Source: Notolepis coatsorum
Taxonomy: Eukaryota; Chordata; Actinopteri; Aulopiformes; Paralepididae
Length of the DNA: 64,000 nucleotides
Assembly: GCA_963971535.1 (NCBI GenBank)
Contig: OZ020593.1
Coordinates: 16,232,148-16,296,147, forward strand
Direction: 5' to 3'
Positions within the stretch are counted from its first letter, which is position 1. Every line of letters begins with the position of its first letter. The notes under the pieces are model-generated. The model was not told where the DNA came from. It did not search any database and saw nothing but the letters and a program-made list of their open reading frames with translations. Both the position numbers and the translations under genes were made by a program. Of this stretch, positions 36,089 through 47,900 are shown in pieces.

Positions 36089-36425
36089 ACGTCAAGTAGA
36101 GATATTTCTGTTGACGTGCAGTTAGTTGCGCCAGGTGTAACAAGACATTTTCTCATTCCTGTCAAATAAGTTGTTAACAGATGGACAGTTCCCAGATGAC
36201 AATGATGTCTACATCACTGCAGGTGATCAAGTCCACCATGTTGGAAACAGTCCACCAATGGATCAATGCAACCATGAGGAAGCTGACACTCGTGTCCTAT
36301 AATACATCTCCTCCACGCCCTCCAAACATCATCAATTGGGAGGGTGCATACTGGAGATACAGATGTTTGTCGTAATCCTTCTGACTAATTTCCATCACAT
36401 CAAGCCACTAACAGATACACACCCA
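36089..36425 (+). pseudogene. Decayed second gene, 3' part (copy C)
   Basis: Matches 22094-22433 in unit A, including the CNHEEADTRVL block. Its 5' part was lost in the same deletion that removed the kelch exons. Confidence 0.45.
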
Positions 36426-37138
36426 CTCAGGGACGTGCACAGGACTTTAGAGGGGCAGGTGCTCAAAGGCTGAAAAGGGCACTATACCTGTGTGTGTTTT
36501 AACCGAGCGCGCGTTAAAACAACCCCGTTTTTTAAGGGCCCTTTTCAGGCGGGGGGCCCCCTTTTTATGCTTTTTGGGGGGTTTTGGTGATCAAATATTG
36601 AATATTGAACTATAATAATCAGTGCAGGGGCTCACTTATCCTTGAAAGACACTTTTATCACTGACTTAAAAGGCCCATACATCTCCATAAATGTTCAGGG
36701 GGGAGGGAATAAGTGCTTACCCTACAGACCCCAAGAAGTGCTGTATATTCTGTATTGTTTAATATAAATGCATTTTTTATTCCAATCCCAATTTGTATTT
36801 GAGATTCCCGAATCCCATCGGACTTGACTTCTTCGTGTCCCTCAGTGAGTGTAATACCAGCATTCAACTGTATGCGCCACAGCGGTTTCTATCATCATCA
36901 TCATCACCACCCACGCTATGCATAAAATATATAGGTCCGCGGAGAGGCACGCTGAGGAGGCCGTGCAAACTCTTTACCTAATATTTTGATTCCATCCTGA
37001 CATTTTTCAGTAGGAAGGGCAGTCTATATGCATAACGACATTTTTTATTTTTTATTTTTCAGAAAGGGCACTTTTTTTATGAGGCTCAAAAAGGCAGGTG
37101 CTCAAGCACCCCTTGGGCTCTATGTGTGCACGTGCCTG
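36426..37138 (+). mobile_element. hAT-like element, complete copy at the right edge of the block
   Basis: Ends TCAGGGACGTGCAC and GTGCACGTGCCTGA are inverted repeats with one mismatch. The flanks ACACCCACT and ACACCCCT are an imperfect 8-bp-type duplication. About 710 bp, no transposase. Its right flank overlaps the ACACCCCTA terminus of the 19.1-kb insertion, so it probably inserted into that terminus. Confidence 0.6.
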
Positions 37139-37155
37139 ACACCCCTAGTAGTAAG

Positions 37156-37680
37156 TCATACTGGCTAAAATTGAGTAAGAGTAGGTATATCTACAGATAT
37201 AGATATAGTAGTAAGAGTAGGTAAGGGATATGTACAGATATAGATAATAGTATCTAGTATAGTATCTACAGTCAGATATGTAAAAAGTAGGGATGTCCGA
37301 TATTATCGGCCGATATTGGCATTCAAATGTAATATCGGAAAATATCAGTATCGGTTTTCAAAAGAATTTTTTTTAACCTTTATTTACCCAGGCAAGCAAG
37401 TAAGAACAAATTCTTATTTTATTTATTGTCAAAAGTATGCATAATGTTGTGTTAATTCCACAACAAGAGATATGTAATGTTAATTACCTGAAATTATTAA
37501 GTTTTTATATCAGTATCGGTTGATATCGTTATCGGAAATTAAGAGTTGGACAATATCGGTATATCGGATATCGATAAAAAAGCCAATATCGAACATCCCT
37601 AGTAAAAAGGATATGCAGGTATGTACTGACATGTACAGACATGTAGAAATATCACTATCAGTGGGTGCTTATTGCCAATT
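37156..37680 (-). mobile_element. Rex1-like LINE 3' UTR, right part
   Basis: Continues the UTR interrupted at 18044 and is itself interrupted by a small hAT element at 37288-37601. Motifs such as GATATGTACAGATATAGATA match the complement of 43.05-43.1 kb. Confidence 0.7.
37288..37601 (+). mobile_element. Small hAT MITE with perfect 8-bp target duplication
   Basis: Starts TAGGGATGTCCGATATTATC, ends CGAACATCCCTA, and is flanked by GTAAAAAG at 37280-37287 and 37602-37609. TATCGG motifs fill both arms. The interior includes AACCTTTATTTACCCAGGCA, probably another nested repeat. Confidence 0.85.
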
Positions 37681-37744
37681 TGCACATAAATCTTTGCATC
37701 TCAATGAGGGTAAAAGTGTAGAGACACTGCTGAGCCTTTTTCAG

Positions 37745-38740
37745 TAGTTTAAATGGTAAATGGTGCATTTATATAACAGCTTTCATCCTAAGCACTTTAC
37801 AATTTGTTCCTCACATTCATCCATTCACTCACACATTCACACACCAATGGCGGTGGCGACCATGCAAGGTGCCAACCTGCTCATCAGGAGCAGTTAGGGG
37901 TTAAGTGTCTTGCTCAAGGACACTTTGACACTTTGACAAAGTCAGTGAATACCACAACCACTACACCAGAGGAAGCTCAACAAATCATGTTAAACCCAGA
38001 TTCGGCTCAAACAAGGGACTAAACACGTTTCGCAATTATGCCACATCAATGTGGAACGCCCTACCCAAAGCTGTAAAGGAATGTGAATCCCTACCCACAT
38101 TCAAAACCGCTCTTAAAAAGCACCTACGGGAGGCTGCAATTCGAAACTGGCCACCGTAAATGCCCAAACCCCCCACCACCTCCTAATAGACAGTCTCCTC
38201 CCCACCGCATGTATATATTCTCTCCCCGCCGTATGTATATTTCTCTCCCACCCACCCACCCCCTCCAAATGTACAGTCTCCACCCCACCGTATGTATATT
38301 TCTCTCCCACCCACCCACCCCCTCCTAATGTACAGTCCCCTCCCCATCATATGTATATACTCTGTCAGGATCTATGGGTAACAGCACTGTATATTTGAAT
38401 ACCGTTTATGTCACAAATGTATCAGTACTAAATACCTGTATGTCCCTATGCCATAAATGTCATGTATGTTGTGTATGTCATAAATGTCGATATGAATTGA
38501 AAATGGGGGACCCTGATGTAAACAAGACAAACGTCTTTCTCTGGTCTGCATGCCCTTAACAATTGTGTGTATTGAGCCGTACTGTATTGTACCCATTCTG
38601 CAATCTGTTAAATAAAGTTTACATTCATTCATTCATTCATTCATTCACATTCATTCATTCATTCATTCATTCATTCATTCATTCATTCATTCATTCATTC
38701 ATTCATGTCCTCGACCGCTCTACCTCCTGAGCCACTGTCG
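37745..38740 (+). repeat. Dispersed fish repeat split by an L2-like fragment
   Basis: The left part (37745-37934: AAATGGTAAATGG, GCACTTTACA, CTTGCTCAAGGACACTTTGA) and the right part (38705-38740: CGCTCTACCTCCTGAGCCAC) are the two ends of a well-known type of non-autonomous repeat in fish. They are separated by the L2-like insertion. Confidence 0.55.
37935..38704 (+). mobile_element. L2-like LINE fragment with (CATT)n tail
   Basis: The last ~70 codons of ORF2 (SEYHNHYTRGS-type start, NYATSMWNALPKAVKE) are followed by a 3' UTR with three CCACCCACCCACCCCCTCC-like blocks, the conserved terminus GCAATCTGTTAAATAAAGTT and a long (ATTC)n tail. It is 5'-truncated within the C-terminal domain. Confidence 0.8.
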
Positions 38741-39151
38741 GTGAACAATTTGGTGGACAAAAAACATATTTAAACCAATTGTTATTCTCTATAGAACATG
38801 TTTAAGGGTTTAAAATACATCTCAAGTTCGTGTTCGCTACGGCAACACATGTAATAAAATTGGATAAAAAAATGCAATAATACATCTCAAGTTCAAGTTC
38901 TTTATTTGTTAAATACAATACAGCGGCATTGCAGGTAATGACATTTTTGTGTTTCGAGCTCAGACTCAACAGTGCACAATTAAGAAACATAATCTGAAGA
39001 AGAAATTATATATATGTTTAAAAAGAAAAACATAATATGAGTACAATTCAAGAAAAGCACTCAAGTTTCCTGGCTGACACTGCTTTGACCTTTTGACCTG
39101 GTGTATCCTGTGGCCACAGTCCCTCCTGAGACTCGACATGTTTGGAAGGCA
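38741..39151. other. Unassigned, with a LINE-like 3' end
   Basis: 38882-38995 resembles a LINE UTR on the minus strand: its complement ends AACTTGAACTTGAGATG. A partial duplicate of the AATACATCTCAAGTTC motif lies at 38813. No gene is seen. Confidence 0.4.
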
Positions 39152-39159
39152 GGGTCAAG

Positions 39160-39937
39160 CATAGATATATATAGAACACTAGATAGTTAGGGGGCACACT
39201 GAAATTATGGCAAGGGTTATTAGCCCCCTAACTTTTGATTGCAAAGTCTGACATTGACCCCCTTTTCAGGAGTTGACCTAGAGCCCACCAAGGTCATGCA
39301 TATCAAGTTTGGTCAATGTCAGACCTTGCAATACACTGTAAGGCACTGTAAGGCTCCGGCCCCTACTCACTTCCAGTGATGAAGCTAAGCTATGCTAACG
39401 GAGCGTCTATTCCCAAAGCTAAAATGCACGCACAGAGACAAAAAAGGTATGCATCTTCTTGTCTAACTCCAGGGAAGATGTTAAATAAGCTAATTTCCCA
39501 AAATGTTGGAGTTTTCCTTTAAGGCGGAGTCACCAGCGTCACTGAACCGCCGCCATCTTGGGAGGGTCAGCCAGAGAGTGAGTGAGCTGCACAGACAAAA
39601 ATACTCATAACTCGCTGAAATATTGACGGATTTACAAACGGGTTGGTTTGCTATAAACATCAAAGATGTAGTTATGATACTGCATACTTATAAAAAAAAA
39701 ATTTAAAGATGTTTTTTTTACAAACCGCTTGAATCATAGCCACGTTAATAATGCTTGTAATAAACCAAACCGTTTGTAAATCCGTCAATATTTCAGTGAG
39801 TTATGAGTATTTTTGTCTGTGCAGCTCACTCACTCTCACTCAAGGCTGACCCTTCCAAGATGGCGGCGGTTCAGTGACGTCGCTCTCCATTGGCCGGCAG
39901 CGCGGGCAAGCTATCTAGTGTTCTATATATATCTATG
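39160..39937 (-). mobile_element. Palindromic MITE, copy 2, with 8-bp target duplication
   Basis: Termini CATAGATATATATAGAACAC and GTTCTATATATATCTATG are perfect inverted repeats, and GGGTCAAG (39152-39159, 39938-39945) flanks both. The inner part is the reverse complement of copy 1 at 5.3 kb. A segment of about 340 bp (39189-39525) near the left end is absent from copy 1. No coding capacity. The 8-bp duplication suggests hAT. Confidence 0.85.
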
Positions 39938-40080
39938 GGGTCAAGGACCCTGGAATCCAGCCTCAGTCCAGCCACGTCAATCCTTCTGAAGACTTTGCAC
40001 AGGTGAGAAAGCTCGACACGGTCACCGATCTTTTCTTGTGGAAAAACAGTGAGTGAGGACCAAGCCTAGGCTACAGCTCA
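39938..40080. other. Short unassigned spacer
   Basis: It continues the sequence left of the MITE after its target duplication; nothing else is recognised. Confidence 0.4.
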
Positions 40081-41202
40081 TGAAGTCACATGAAGTCAAG
40101 TCAAGTGCACCTTTATTAATCCCCTTGGGGAAATTCAAGTGTCATAGCAGCATGGGGGGGGGGGGGGGGGGTACGGGTAGGGTAGGGTAGGTACATACCG
40201 GTAGATAATAGAATAATATAGGATACTAGACCGGGACGCTGCATGGCGTGAGATGGCGATATAGGGGGGCAAACGAGGGTATAGCTGGAGACTGGTGATT
40301 TCCTCCCACAGAGTAGTAAGCTCCAGAGGAATGAAGAATAGACGGATACTCCGGCTGGTCACTTGAAGAAAGGGGGGTCTCATACGGATCCGGTCCTTGT
40401 AATCCAAGTGCTTGGTAGCAGGGTAATAGCTGTAATCCAATGCCCGATAGCAATGATGATAGCCAGCCAGCTTCGTCCTCGAAGCTAGCCCGATGTAGAT
40501 CTTCAGGGTAGTTAAATCCAAACGACAATGGTATTAACGATGCTCTTCTCCACGGTACTACGTTTCCACAAGTCACTATAATCCACCAATAATGGTTCTA
40601 CAATATCAAGGTAGTATCTAAGGAGCTACTAGTTATCCGTAACGATACGCCGCGGTAGGTTCCGATGCTCACATGTCCAATAGTTCTGCTGCTAGGTTCA
40701 CCTCGTGTTCTGATACTAATTACGTTAAGTCCACACACACTTGCTAAGGTTCACACTAGTTACTAAACGAACGAACTGCTTGTTACTGCTGCACACCGAA
40801 CGAACTGCTGTAACGTTAGATTCACACTAAAATGACGAACTGCACAATACGTTAGATTCACACTAAATGACGAACTCTTCACTTCACGTTAGGTTAGGTC
40901 GAACTGCTGCTGTTTGTGCCTTCCACAATATATACTTAGAGTGCTTTCTAGGGCGCAACCGAATCTCTTCAATGCGCTGGCCCAGGGCATGTCTCAACTT
41001 GTCCAGACTCGTCTTTGAACTTGTCTGGGGGGCGCGATTCTTGGCGCCGCCAGTGTCAAGGGCGTTATCCAATGAGGAGAGCGAATAATGCTATGATTCA
41101 AACGGAGGCTTAAAGGGATATAGCTTATATATATAAATAATATACAAGTTATATAAAACAATAAAACGTAGGTTCTCAGTGTTAATCTGGCCCTTCACAA
41201 CA
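40081..41202 (-). mobile_element. LTR-like segment, probably BEL/Pao type
   Basis: The right end CTGGCCCTTCACAACA is the same as the end of the BEL LTRs at 49.6 and 57.3 kb. On the minus strand a TATA-like box lies near 40930 and AATAAA near 40110. The left boundary is uncertain and no target duplication was found. No internal region is visible, so it may be a solo LTR fossil of a related family. Confidence 0.45.
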
Positions 41203-41867
41203 CTAGTGATACCACTAGTAGTGAGTGGCAGGATTAAATCAGAGTAGTGGGTGCTACAGTCTTCAGTGCATAGTAGTATACATAGTAGACATATTAGCAT
41301 AGTAGGTAGGTAGTAATATAGGCAAGGAAGATTATTTAGTAGCAAACTGCAAGATAGTAAAAGACAGTACAAAGATATTATTAAATTTTTTTCATTTCAG
41401 ATATTAACCACCAAAACCTGCACACACTACAACGTATATCATGCCAGTTAGGGTACCTTGTGTATACTGCACCACCTTATGTATACTGTTTACTTTTACT
41501 CTTACTCATAGTATTCAGATTCCACTTTTGTATTGCCTATATTTATTGTAACATATAATAAAACCGATAGGGCATATACAGACCCTCATCTGCACCTTTG
41601 TTTACACTGTATATGTTTCTCATATCTTTATATTCAGAGTTAATTATATTGTTTACACTGTTTATTTTTTCTCATATTTTTATATTCAGATCTAATTTTT
41701 TGTCCTATATTTATGTCTTTCAGTGGTGCACAGCTGAGGCCAGGAACAGCTGATGCACCGGATCATGACGTCATCAGGCCTCCTTAAGGCCCCTGTTTTG
41801 ACAACATCTCATGACTTTATTATTAATAAGCACAACTTCCAAACAGACTACCTTCAGCGCAGATGAA
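41203..41867. other. Unassigned, LINE-UTR-like sequence
   Basis: Repeated TTTACACTGTATATGTTTCTCAT-like units (near 41600 and 41655) and ATGTATACTGTTTAC motifs resemble Rex1-like UTR. No coding frame. Confidence 0.4.
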
Positions 41868-42452
41868 CAGGGGCGTAGCTGGAGATTCTGGGCCCCATGA
41901 AAGAATCTATTTGCGGGCCCCCAATCCATGCGAGCGAGCGTCAGCGCTCAAGCTTAAAAAAATTGGGGCATTTATTTATTGATGAAAACGCATAATATGG
42001 GTTTTACCTATACATTCGGATCAGCAGTTCAGCACCTGAACTGTTGGTGGGTGAGCCTAGTAAAGGATGTTCGCATTGCGTTCATCTTCAATGAATGGAC
42101 CAATGCAATAGTCTATCAAAGAACCTTGAGTCGCACTAGGCTAGGCATATATTTTCCCCTACTCTTGTGACAATGTTTTCTGATACTCAACATACAAAAG
42201 CTGTTACTTGTCCTGTCTCTCTGTAATTCCATCTCCAACACAAATAGTCAAGCACACTATTAGGTTGACAGACACTTACATTATGATGTGCTCTGTAGTA
42301 TACAATTGCTCATTCTGTCAAACAGAGTAACAAGCCAGTTTTTTTTTAATACAGGCAATTACACTTTTGAGTCATCTACATTAACTTACTTTAGTGCTGG
42401 GCCCTTGGAATCATCCTAACCCCCCCCCCCCCCCCCCCCAGCTACTCCCCTG
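41868..42452 (+). mobile_element. Non-autonomous hAT element
   Basis: Ends CAGGGGCGTAGCTGG and CCAGCTACTCCCCTG are inverted repeats with one mismatch. Flanks CAGATGAA (41860-41867) and CAGGTGAA (42453-42460) are an 8-bp duplication with one change. A 19-bp C run lies near the right end. No transposase. Confidence 0.8.
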
Positions 42453-42460
42453 CAGGTGAA

Positions 42461-42717
42461 GGTGGGCTTCCCACTCTCCAGGACATTTACAACAAGCGTT
42501 GCAGGGCCAAGGCTAAGAGAATAATCAAAGACTCTAGTCACCCAAACAACTGCCTCTGAACTGCTGCGGTCAGGCAAGCGATACCGGAGTCTCATGGCCA
42601 GTACAGAGAGACTCAGAAGGAGCTTCTATCTATCCCCAGGCCATCAGGATACTTTAACATTTCATGATAAAGTATTCTGTATTTTAATATGACAATTAAT
42701 AAACAAACTTGAAACTT
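42461..42717 (+). mobile_element. Rex1-like LINE fragment
   Basis: Codes a frameshifted piece of the C-terminal domain (GLPTLQDIYNKRCRAKAKRI) and jumps to the last 60 bp of the 3' UTR, ending AAACTTGAAACTTG. It has an internal deletion and is non-functional. Confidence 0.7.
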
Positions 42718-42963
42718 GCACATGGTAGATTGTGAGCTGTGCAGTCTGCATGTTTTTTGGCATGTAACTATTCTCAGCGACCACAGTTCAGGACCCATTT
42801 ACACCACATACAGATGTCTTGACCTTATGGTCTATTCCAACAAAAAACAGGTTCCGTTTCTTTTCATCTATTCAGGAAAACCTAAATATGCTGGAATATT
42901 ATTCGTAAATTGTGTTGGGCTTTTTTGTTTTTTAAATTATTCTTAATTGTATTATTCTAACCG

Positions 42964-42992
<29 letters not shown>
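42718..42992. other. Unassigned, ending in a (TA)n run
   Basis: No gene is recognised; a pure (TA)n microsatellite of about 13 units occupies 42965-42991. Confidence 0.5.
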
Positions 42993-42994
<2 letters not shown>

Positions 42995-43162
42995 ACATCT
43001 GTCTGTACATACCTGAATATACTGTAATAATTTGTACATATCTGTAGATACTAGTATATCTATATCTGTACATATCCCTGACCTACTCTTACTAGTTACG
43101 CTGCTGGCCAGTATGAATTACTACCATAGTGTCTTTATACCTGTATCACTGTACATATTAAT

Positions 43163-43735
43163 ACCGCCTCGACTACTGCAACGCACTGCTTGCTGGCCTC
43201 CCGGCCACTGCCACTAAGCCTCTTCAACTCATTCAGAACGCCTGATCTCAAACCTACCGAAGTCGGCCCATGTCACCCCACTTCTTAGGGACCTGCACTG
43301 GCTCCCCATTGCTGCACGAATCTGCTTCAAGGCCCTCGACCTAGCATACCGTGCGGCAAAGGGAACCGCTCCCGCCTACCTCCGGTCAATGGTCTCTAAC
43401 TACACACCCTCAAGACCTCTACGCTCTGCATCTTCTGGCCGCCTCAGACCTACTCCTATCCAAGCTGAAACCTGTCCAATCTTTCGCCGTCGACTGAAGA
43501 TGCACTTCTTCAACCATTATCTGAATTAAAAAGAAAAAAATATCTAACCCTAACTAACCTTACTGTCATGCACTTGTCCTAATAAACTAACCTACACTGT
43601 AGCACTCAACACTTTGATGAACATTGTTACTCAGCTGATAGAGTTGTGCCCTTCCTGATGACTTGTCGTACAGAACTTGTAAGTCGCTTTGGATAAAAGC
43701 GTCAGCTAAATGACTAAATGTAAAATGTAAATGTA
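43163..43735 (+). mobile_element. L2-type LINE fragment in the outer UTR
   Basis: Same family as 32398-33295, here on the plus strand: CGCCTCGACTACTGCAACGC near the start and GTAAGTCGCTTTGGATAAAA near the end, closing with AAATGTAAATG. Coding part is short and frame-broken. Confidence 0.8.
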
Positions 43736-43848
43736 TACAACTCTGTACATACATCTGATTAACACTATTACTCAGTAGTACTCATTTATATTGTATACCC
43801 AGTTTAATCACCTGTACATTGCATATTACAGTTTTAAGGTACAGTTTT

Positions 43849-44313
43849 AAGTACCTTGGAGCCCACATATCCGAGGACTTGACATGGACCACACACATTT
43901 ACAGTGTTGTGAAGAAGGCACGACAACGCCTCTACTTCCTCAGGCGCCTAAGGAAGTTCCAAGTCAGTCAGAAGATCCTTGAGAACTTCTACTCATGTAC
44001 AATAGAGAGCATCCTGACTGGCAATATCACCTCCTGGTTTGGGAATAGCACCGCACAAGACCGAAGCAGACTACAGAGAGTGGCATGTTCAGCCGAACGC
44101 ACAATTGGAGGGGGGCTTCCCACTCTCCAAGACATTTACAACAAGCGGTGCAGGGGTAAGGCTAAGAGAATTATTAAGGACTCCAGCCACCCAAACAACT
44201 GCCTCTTTGAACTGCTGCGGTCAGGCAAGCGATACCGGAGTCTCATGGCAAGCACAGAAAGACTCAGAAGAAGCTTCTATCCCCAGGCCACCAGGTTGCT
44301 CAACGAACAATAA
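43849..44313 (+). CDS. Rex1-like ORF2, C-terminal part
   Basis: About 155 open codons from FKYLGAHISEDLTWTTHI to FYPQATRLLNEQ, very close to the 6.9 kb copy (differences in about one residue in fifteen). The RT catalytic box lies beyond the 5' truncation. The product would be inactive. Confidence 0.8.
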   Translation, partial: KYLGAHISEDLTWTTHIYSVVKKARQRLYFLRRLRKFQVSQKILENFYSCTIESILTGNITSWFGNSTAQDRSRLQRVACSAERTIGGGLPTLQDIYNKRCRGKAKRIIKDSSHPNNCLFELLRSGKRYRSLMASTERLRRSFYPQATRLLNEQ

Positions 44314-44919
44314 CACTATGCAACAACCATCAAATGCACTCACACCACAACACACACAACACACACATCCATACGCACACACTCACTTTAAACAAACAAC
44401 ACACTGCAGCACCCACTCTCCACACTTTAGAACACCTAGACACACTTTATATTTATTGGTAAAGGATTTGCACTACAACCCATACCTCAGTACACCTTAC
44501 TGTAAATTGTACCTCATCCCATTTCTGCTTTGCACTATATAGTATTGTATATTAGTATATTAGTGAAGCTTTTACCACTACCCCATTCAAAAAAGTGCTG
44601 ATTATCTAAGGGATTGTAATATCTAGTCCTATAAACTCAACTGATAAGCTGGAGAAATCCAGTGACTGCTGTGAAAGTGCAGCTGACAACAAGGGAAAGA
44701 CCATGTGACGGCTTGGAAAGACAGCTGACAGGAAGGAAAGACCCCAACGGGGCTGTCATGGACTAGCTATCCATGATGGCAGGCTCCATCGCTTAATTAA
44801 GTGCACAAAAGCCACCCCTCATTGCTACGAAAAGTCTAAAGAGAAAAACACCCCTAGAGTCTGCGAGAGCGGGGGCGGAAGATGACTCATCGGCTGACCA
44901 CCCGGTAACTGACCCTGGA

Positions 44920-47900
44920 ATGAACATGACGACGAACTTGAAACTTGAAAAAAACTTGAACTTGAACCAGATAATCAGCACATCAACTGAAGGACAGGAG
45001 CACAGAGTATGTAGCTGTGGCTGGTCCAAGGTAACATCCATCAGAGGCCTACGAATACATCAAGGCCGGATGAAGTGCTTGAAGAAAGTGAGGCCGGGAC
45101 CTCGCATTGACCATTATCTTCTGAGAGAAAGGTCAAGTCAGGCGAGTGAAGCTCAGCGGCAGGATTTACCCCAAAGTCCACCGAGCATCAGTACCCCAGT
45201 GGCTGAAAGTAATTCAAGCACATCAGAGAACTTGGAACCAAGTCACTTGCAACCTTCTTTGGAGAAGAACATGCAAGGCCACAGACCTCATGTGAAGTGG
45301 CCAAAGTCCAGCAGCAAGAAAGAGTGGGCGACAATCGATGCAGACCTGATCAAAATCCTGGACGGAATCAAAGGAACAGTGGAAAAGAAACTGGATAAAA
45401 TGGGCGATCTGATCTACTTCTATGGAGCAGAAAGGTTCGGAACAAAAGAGACAGGAAAGAAGGACATGACACCAACAACCCCTCCCAAGTCCAGAAGGCA
45501 GCAAGAAATCCAGCGCCTTGTCAAAGAGAGAAGGGACTTGAGGAAGCAATGGAAGAGAGCCTCATTGGAGGAAAGAGTGGGCATCGACCTCCTGCAAACA
45601 GACCTGAAGGGACGCCTGGGAAGACTGCGGAGAGCTGAAAACCTCAGGACTCGACGCAAGAGGAAGGAAAGAGCGAGAACATCCTTCTACAAGGATCCCT
45701 TCAGATTTGTGAAAGGACTCTTCACAAAGGAAAAGAGCGGGTCACTTAAGGTGCCAAAGAGGGAGTTTGAGGACCATCTGAAAACAACTCACACAGACAG
45801 CAAAAGATATGAACAGAGGGAACTACCACCAGACATGCCACCAATTCCTCAACCAGAACACCAGCTGGATGACTGTCCTCCAAGGTGGAGGGAGGTTGAG
45901 GAAGCAGTGAGGAAGGCAAGGGCAGCTTCAGCTCCAGGACCAAATGGAGTTCCATACCGGCTGTATAAAAACTCCCCAAATATCTTATGCTATCTGTGGA
46001 GGAAAATGAAGGTGATGTGGACAAAGCAAACCATCCCAAAAGCGTGGCGAAGAGCAGGGGGAGTAGTAATCCCCAAGGAGAAGGATGCCTCAAACATTCA
46101 TCAATTCCGGCAGATCAACCTGCTGAATGTTGAAGGGAAGGTCTTCTTTAGCATTGTTGCTAAAAGGATGACAACATACCTGAAGCAAAACAACTTGATT
46201 GACACATCTGTGCAGAAGGCTGGCATTCCTGGTTTCTCAGGATGCTTGGAACATACAAGCATGATATGGCACCAAATCCAATCTGCCAAAAGGGAAGGAA
46301 GAGACCTGCACGTCTTATTCCTGGACCTAGCCAACGCTTTTGGATCCGTCCCCCATTCTCTCATCTGGACAGCCTTCAACTTCTTCCACATCTCAAATAC
46401 CATCACAAACCTGGTGAGAAATTACTTCCAAGATCTGCAATTCTGTATCAAAACAACAGGATACACAACATCATGGCAATCTTTGGAAGTGGGAATAATG
46501 GCTGGATGTACCATCTCCCCACTAGCCTTCACCATGGCAATGGAAGTGGTCATTCGAGCTTCCAAGTGGGTTGTGGGAGGAGAACGTCTGCAATCTGGAC
46601 AGCGTCTACCTCCTATTCGTGCCTACATGGATGACATGACCACCTTGACCTCAACCATAGCATGCACCAAACGTCTGCTGGGAAAGCTTCATGCCAACAT
46701 TACATGGGCACGGATGAAGTTCAAACCCAGCAAATCCAGGAGCATATCCATCGTCAAGGGAAAACTCGTGGACCAGAGGTTCCACATCAAGGATACACCC
46801 ATTCCTTTGGTGTCAGAACTGCCAGTCAAGAGCCTAGGGCGATCGTACAACGCGAGCCTCAAAGACTCAGACCAGAGTGATCAGCTGAGGGAAGAAACCA
46901 TCAAAGGCCTTGTCAGCATAGACAAGACCTTGCTCCCTGGAAAGCTGAAACTCTGGTGCCTGCAGTTTGGATTGCTCCCCCGCCTGATGTGGCCTCTAAC
47001 GGTCTACGAGATCCCCATGACCAAAGTCGAGAAGCTGGAGAGGACAGTCAGTTCATACATCAAGAAGTGGCTTGGCCTCCCGCGTTGCCTCAGCAACATC
47101 GGCTTGTATGGACAAGGGGCCCTGGAATTGCCTGTCTCTAGCCTCATAGAGGAGTTTAAATGCACCAAAGTGAGGCTGAACATGACCCTGACCGAGTCTC
47201 AAGATGAAGTGATCCGAGCGGCTGCTCCCAGACTGGCAACTGGGAGGAAATGGATCCCATCTGAGGCCGTACAGCAAGCAAAATCTGCTCTCAGGCATGG
47301 AGACATTGTAGGACAGGTGCAGCATGGAAGTGGTGGGTTTGGACTTGGGACAAGTCGACCCACATGGCACAAGGCAACATCAACCCAGAGGAGAAAGCTG
47401 GTGGTGGCTCAGGTTCGGCAACAAGAGGAGGCAGACAGATGCGCAAAGGCAGTCTCACAGTCCAAACAGGGCCAATGGACTAGCTGGGAAAACCTGGAGC
47501 ATCGTAAGCTCACATGGAAGGATCTTTGGGAGATGGAAGGAAGCCAAATCAGCTTCATCATCAGAGCCACCTATGATGTTCTCCCCACGCCCAAGAACCT
47601 AAACCAGTGGTTTGGAGAAGATCCTTCTTGTGTGCTTTGCCAAACCCCCGCAACACTGAGGCACATCCTCACGGGCTGCAAAACCAGTTTGTCCCAAGGG
47701 CGCTACACCTGGAGACACAACCAGGTCCTAAGACAACTGGCAATCACCCTGGAAGGAAGGAGAACTACCAACAATGCCCTCCCTCCCCCAATGCCTAGAC
47801 ACTCAAACACCACTTCTTTTGTAAGAGCAGGACAGCTCCCAGCAAAGCCATCTGCAAGAGTGGAGGCAACCCTCCTGGACACTGCCCGGGATTGGAGAAT

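Noticed and set aside
44557-44641. 80-bp flanks of the R2-group LINE as a long target duplication
   Set aside because: The uninterrupted host UTR at 6.5 kb lacks this sequence, and a 5-bp duplication (ATATT) fits outside it.
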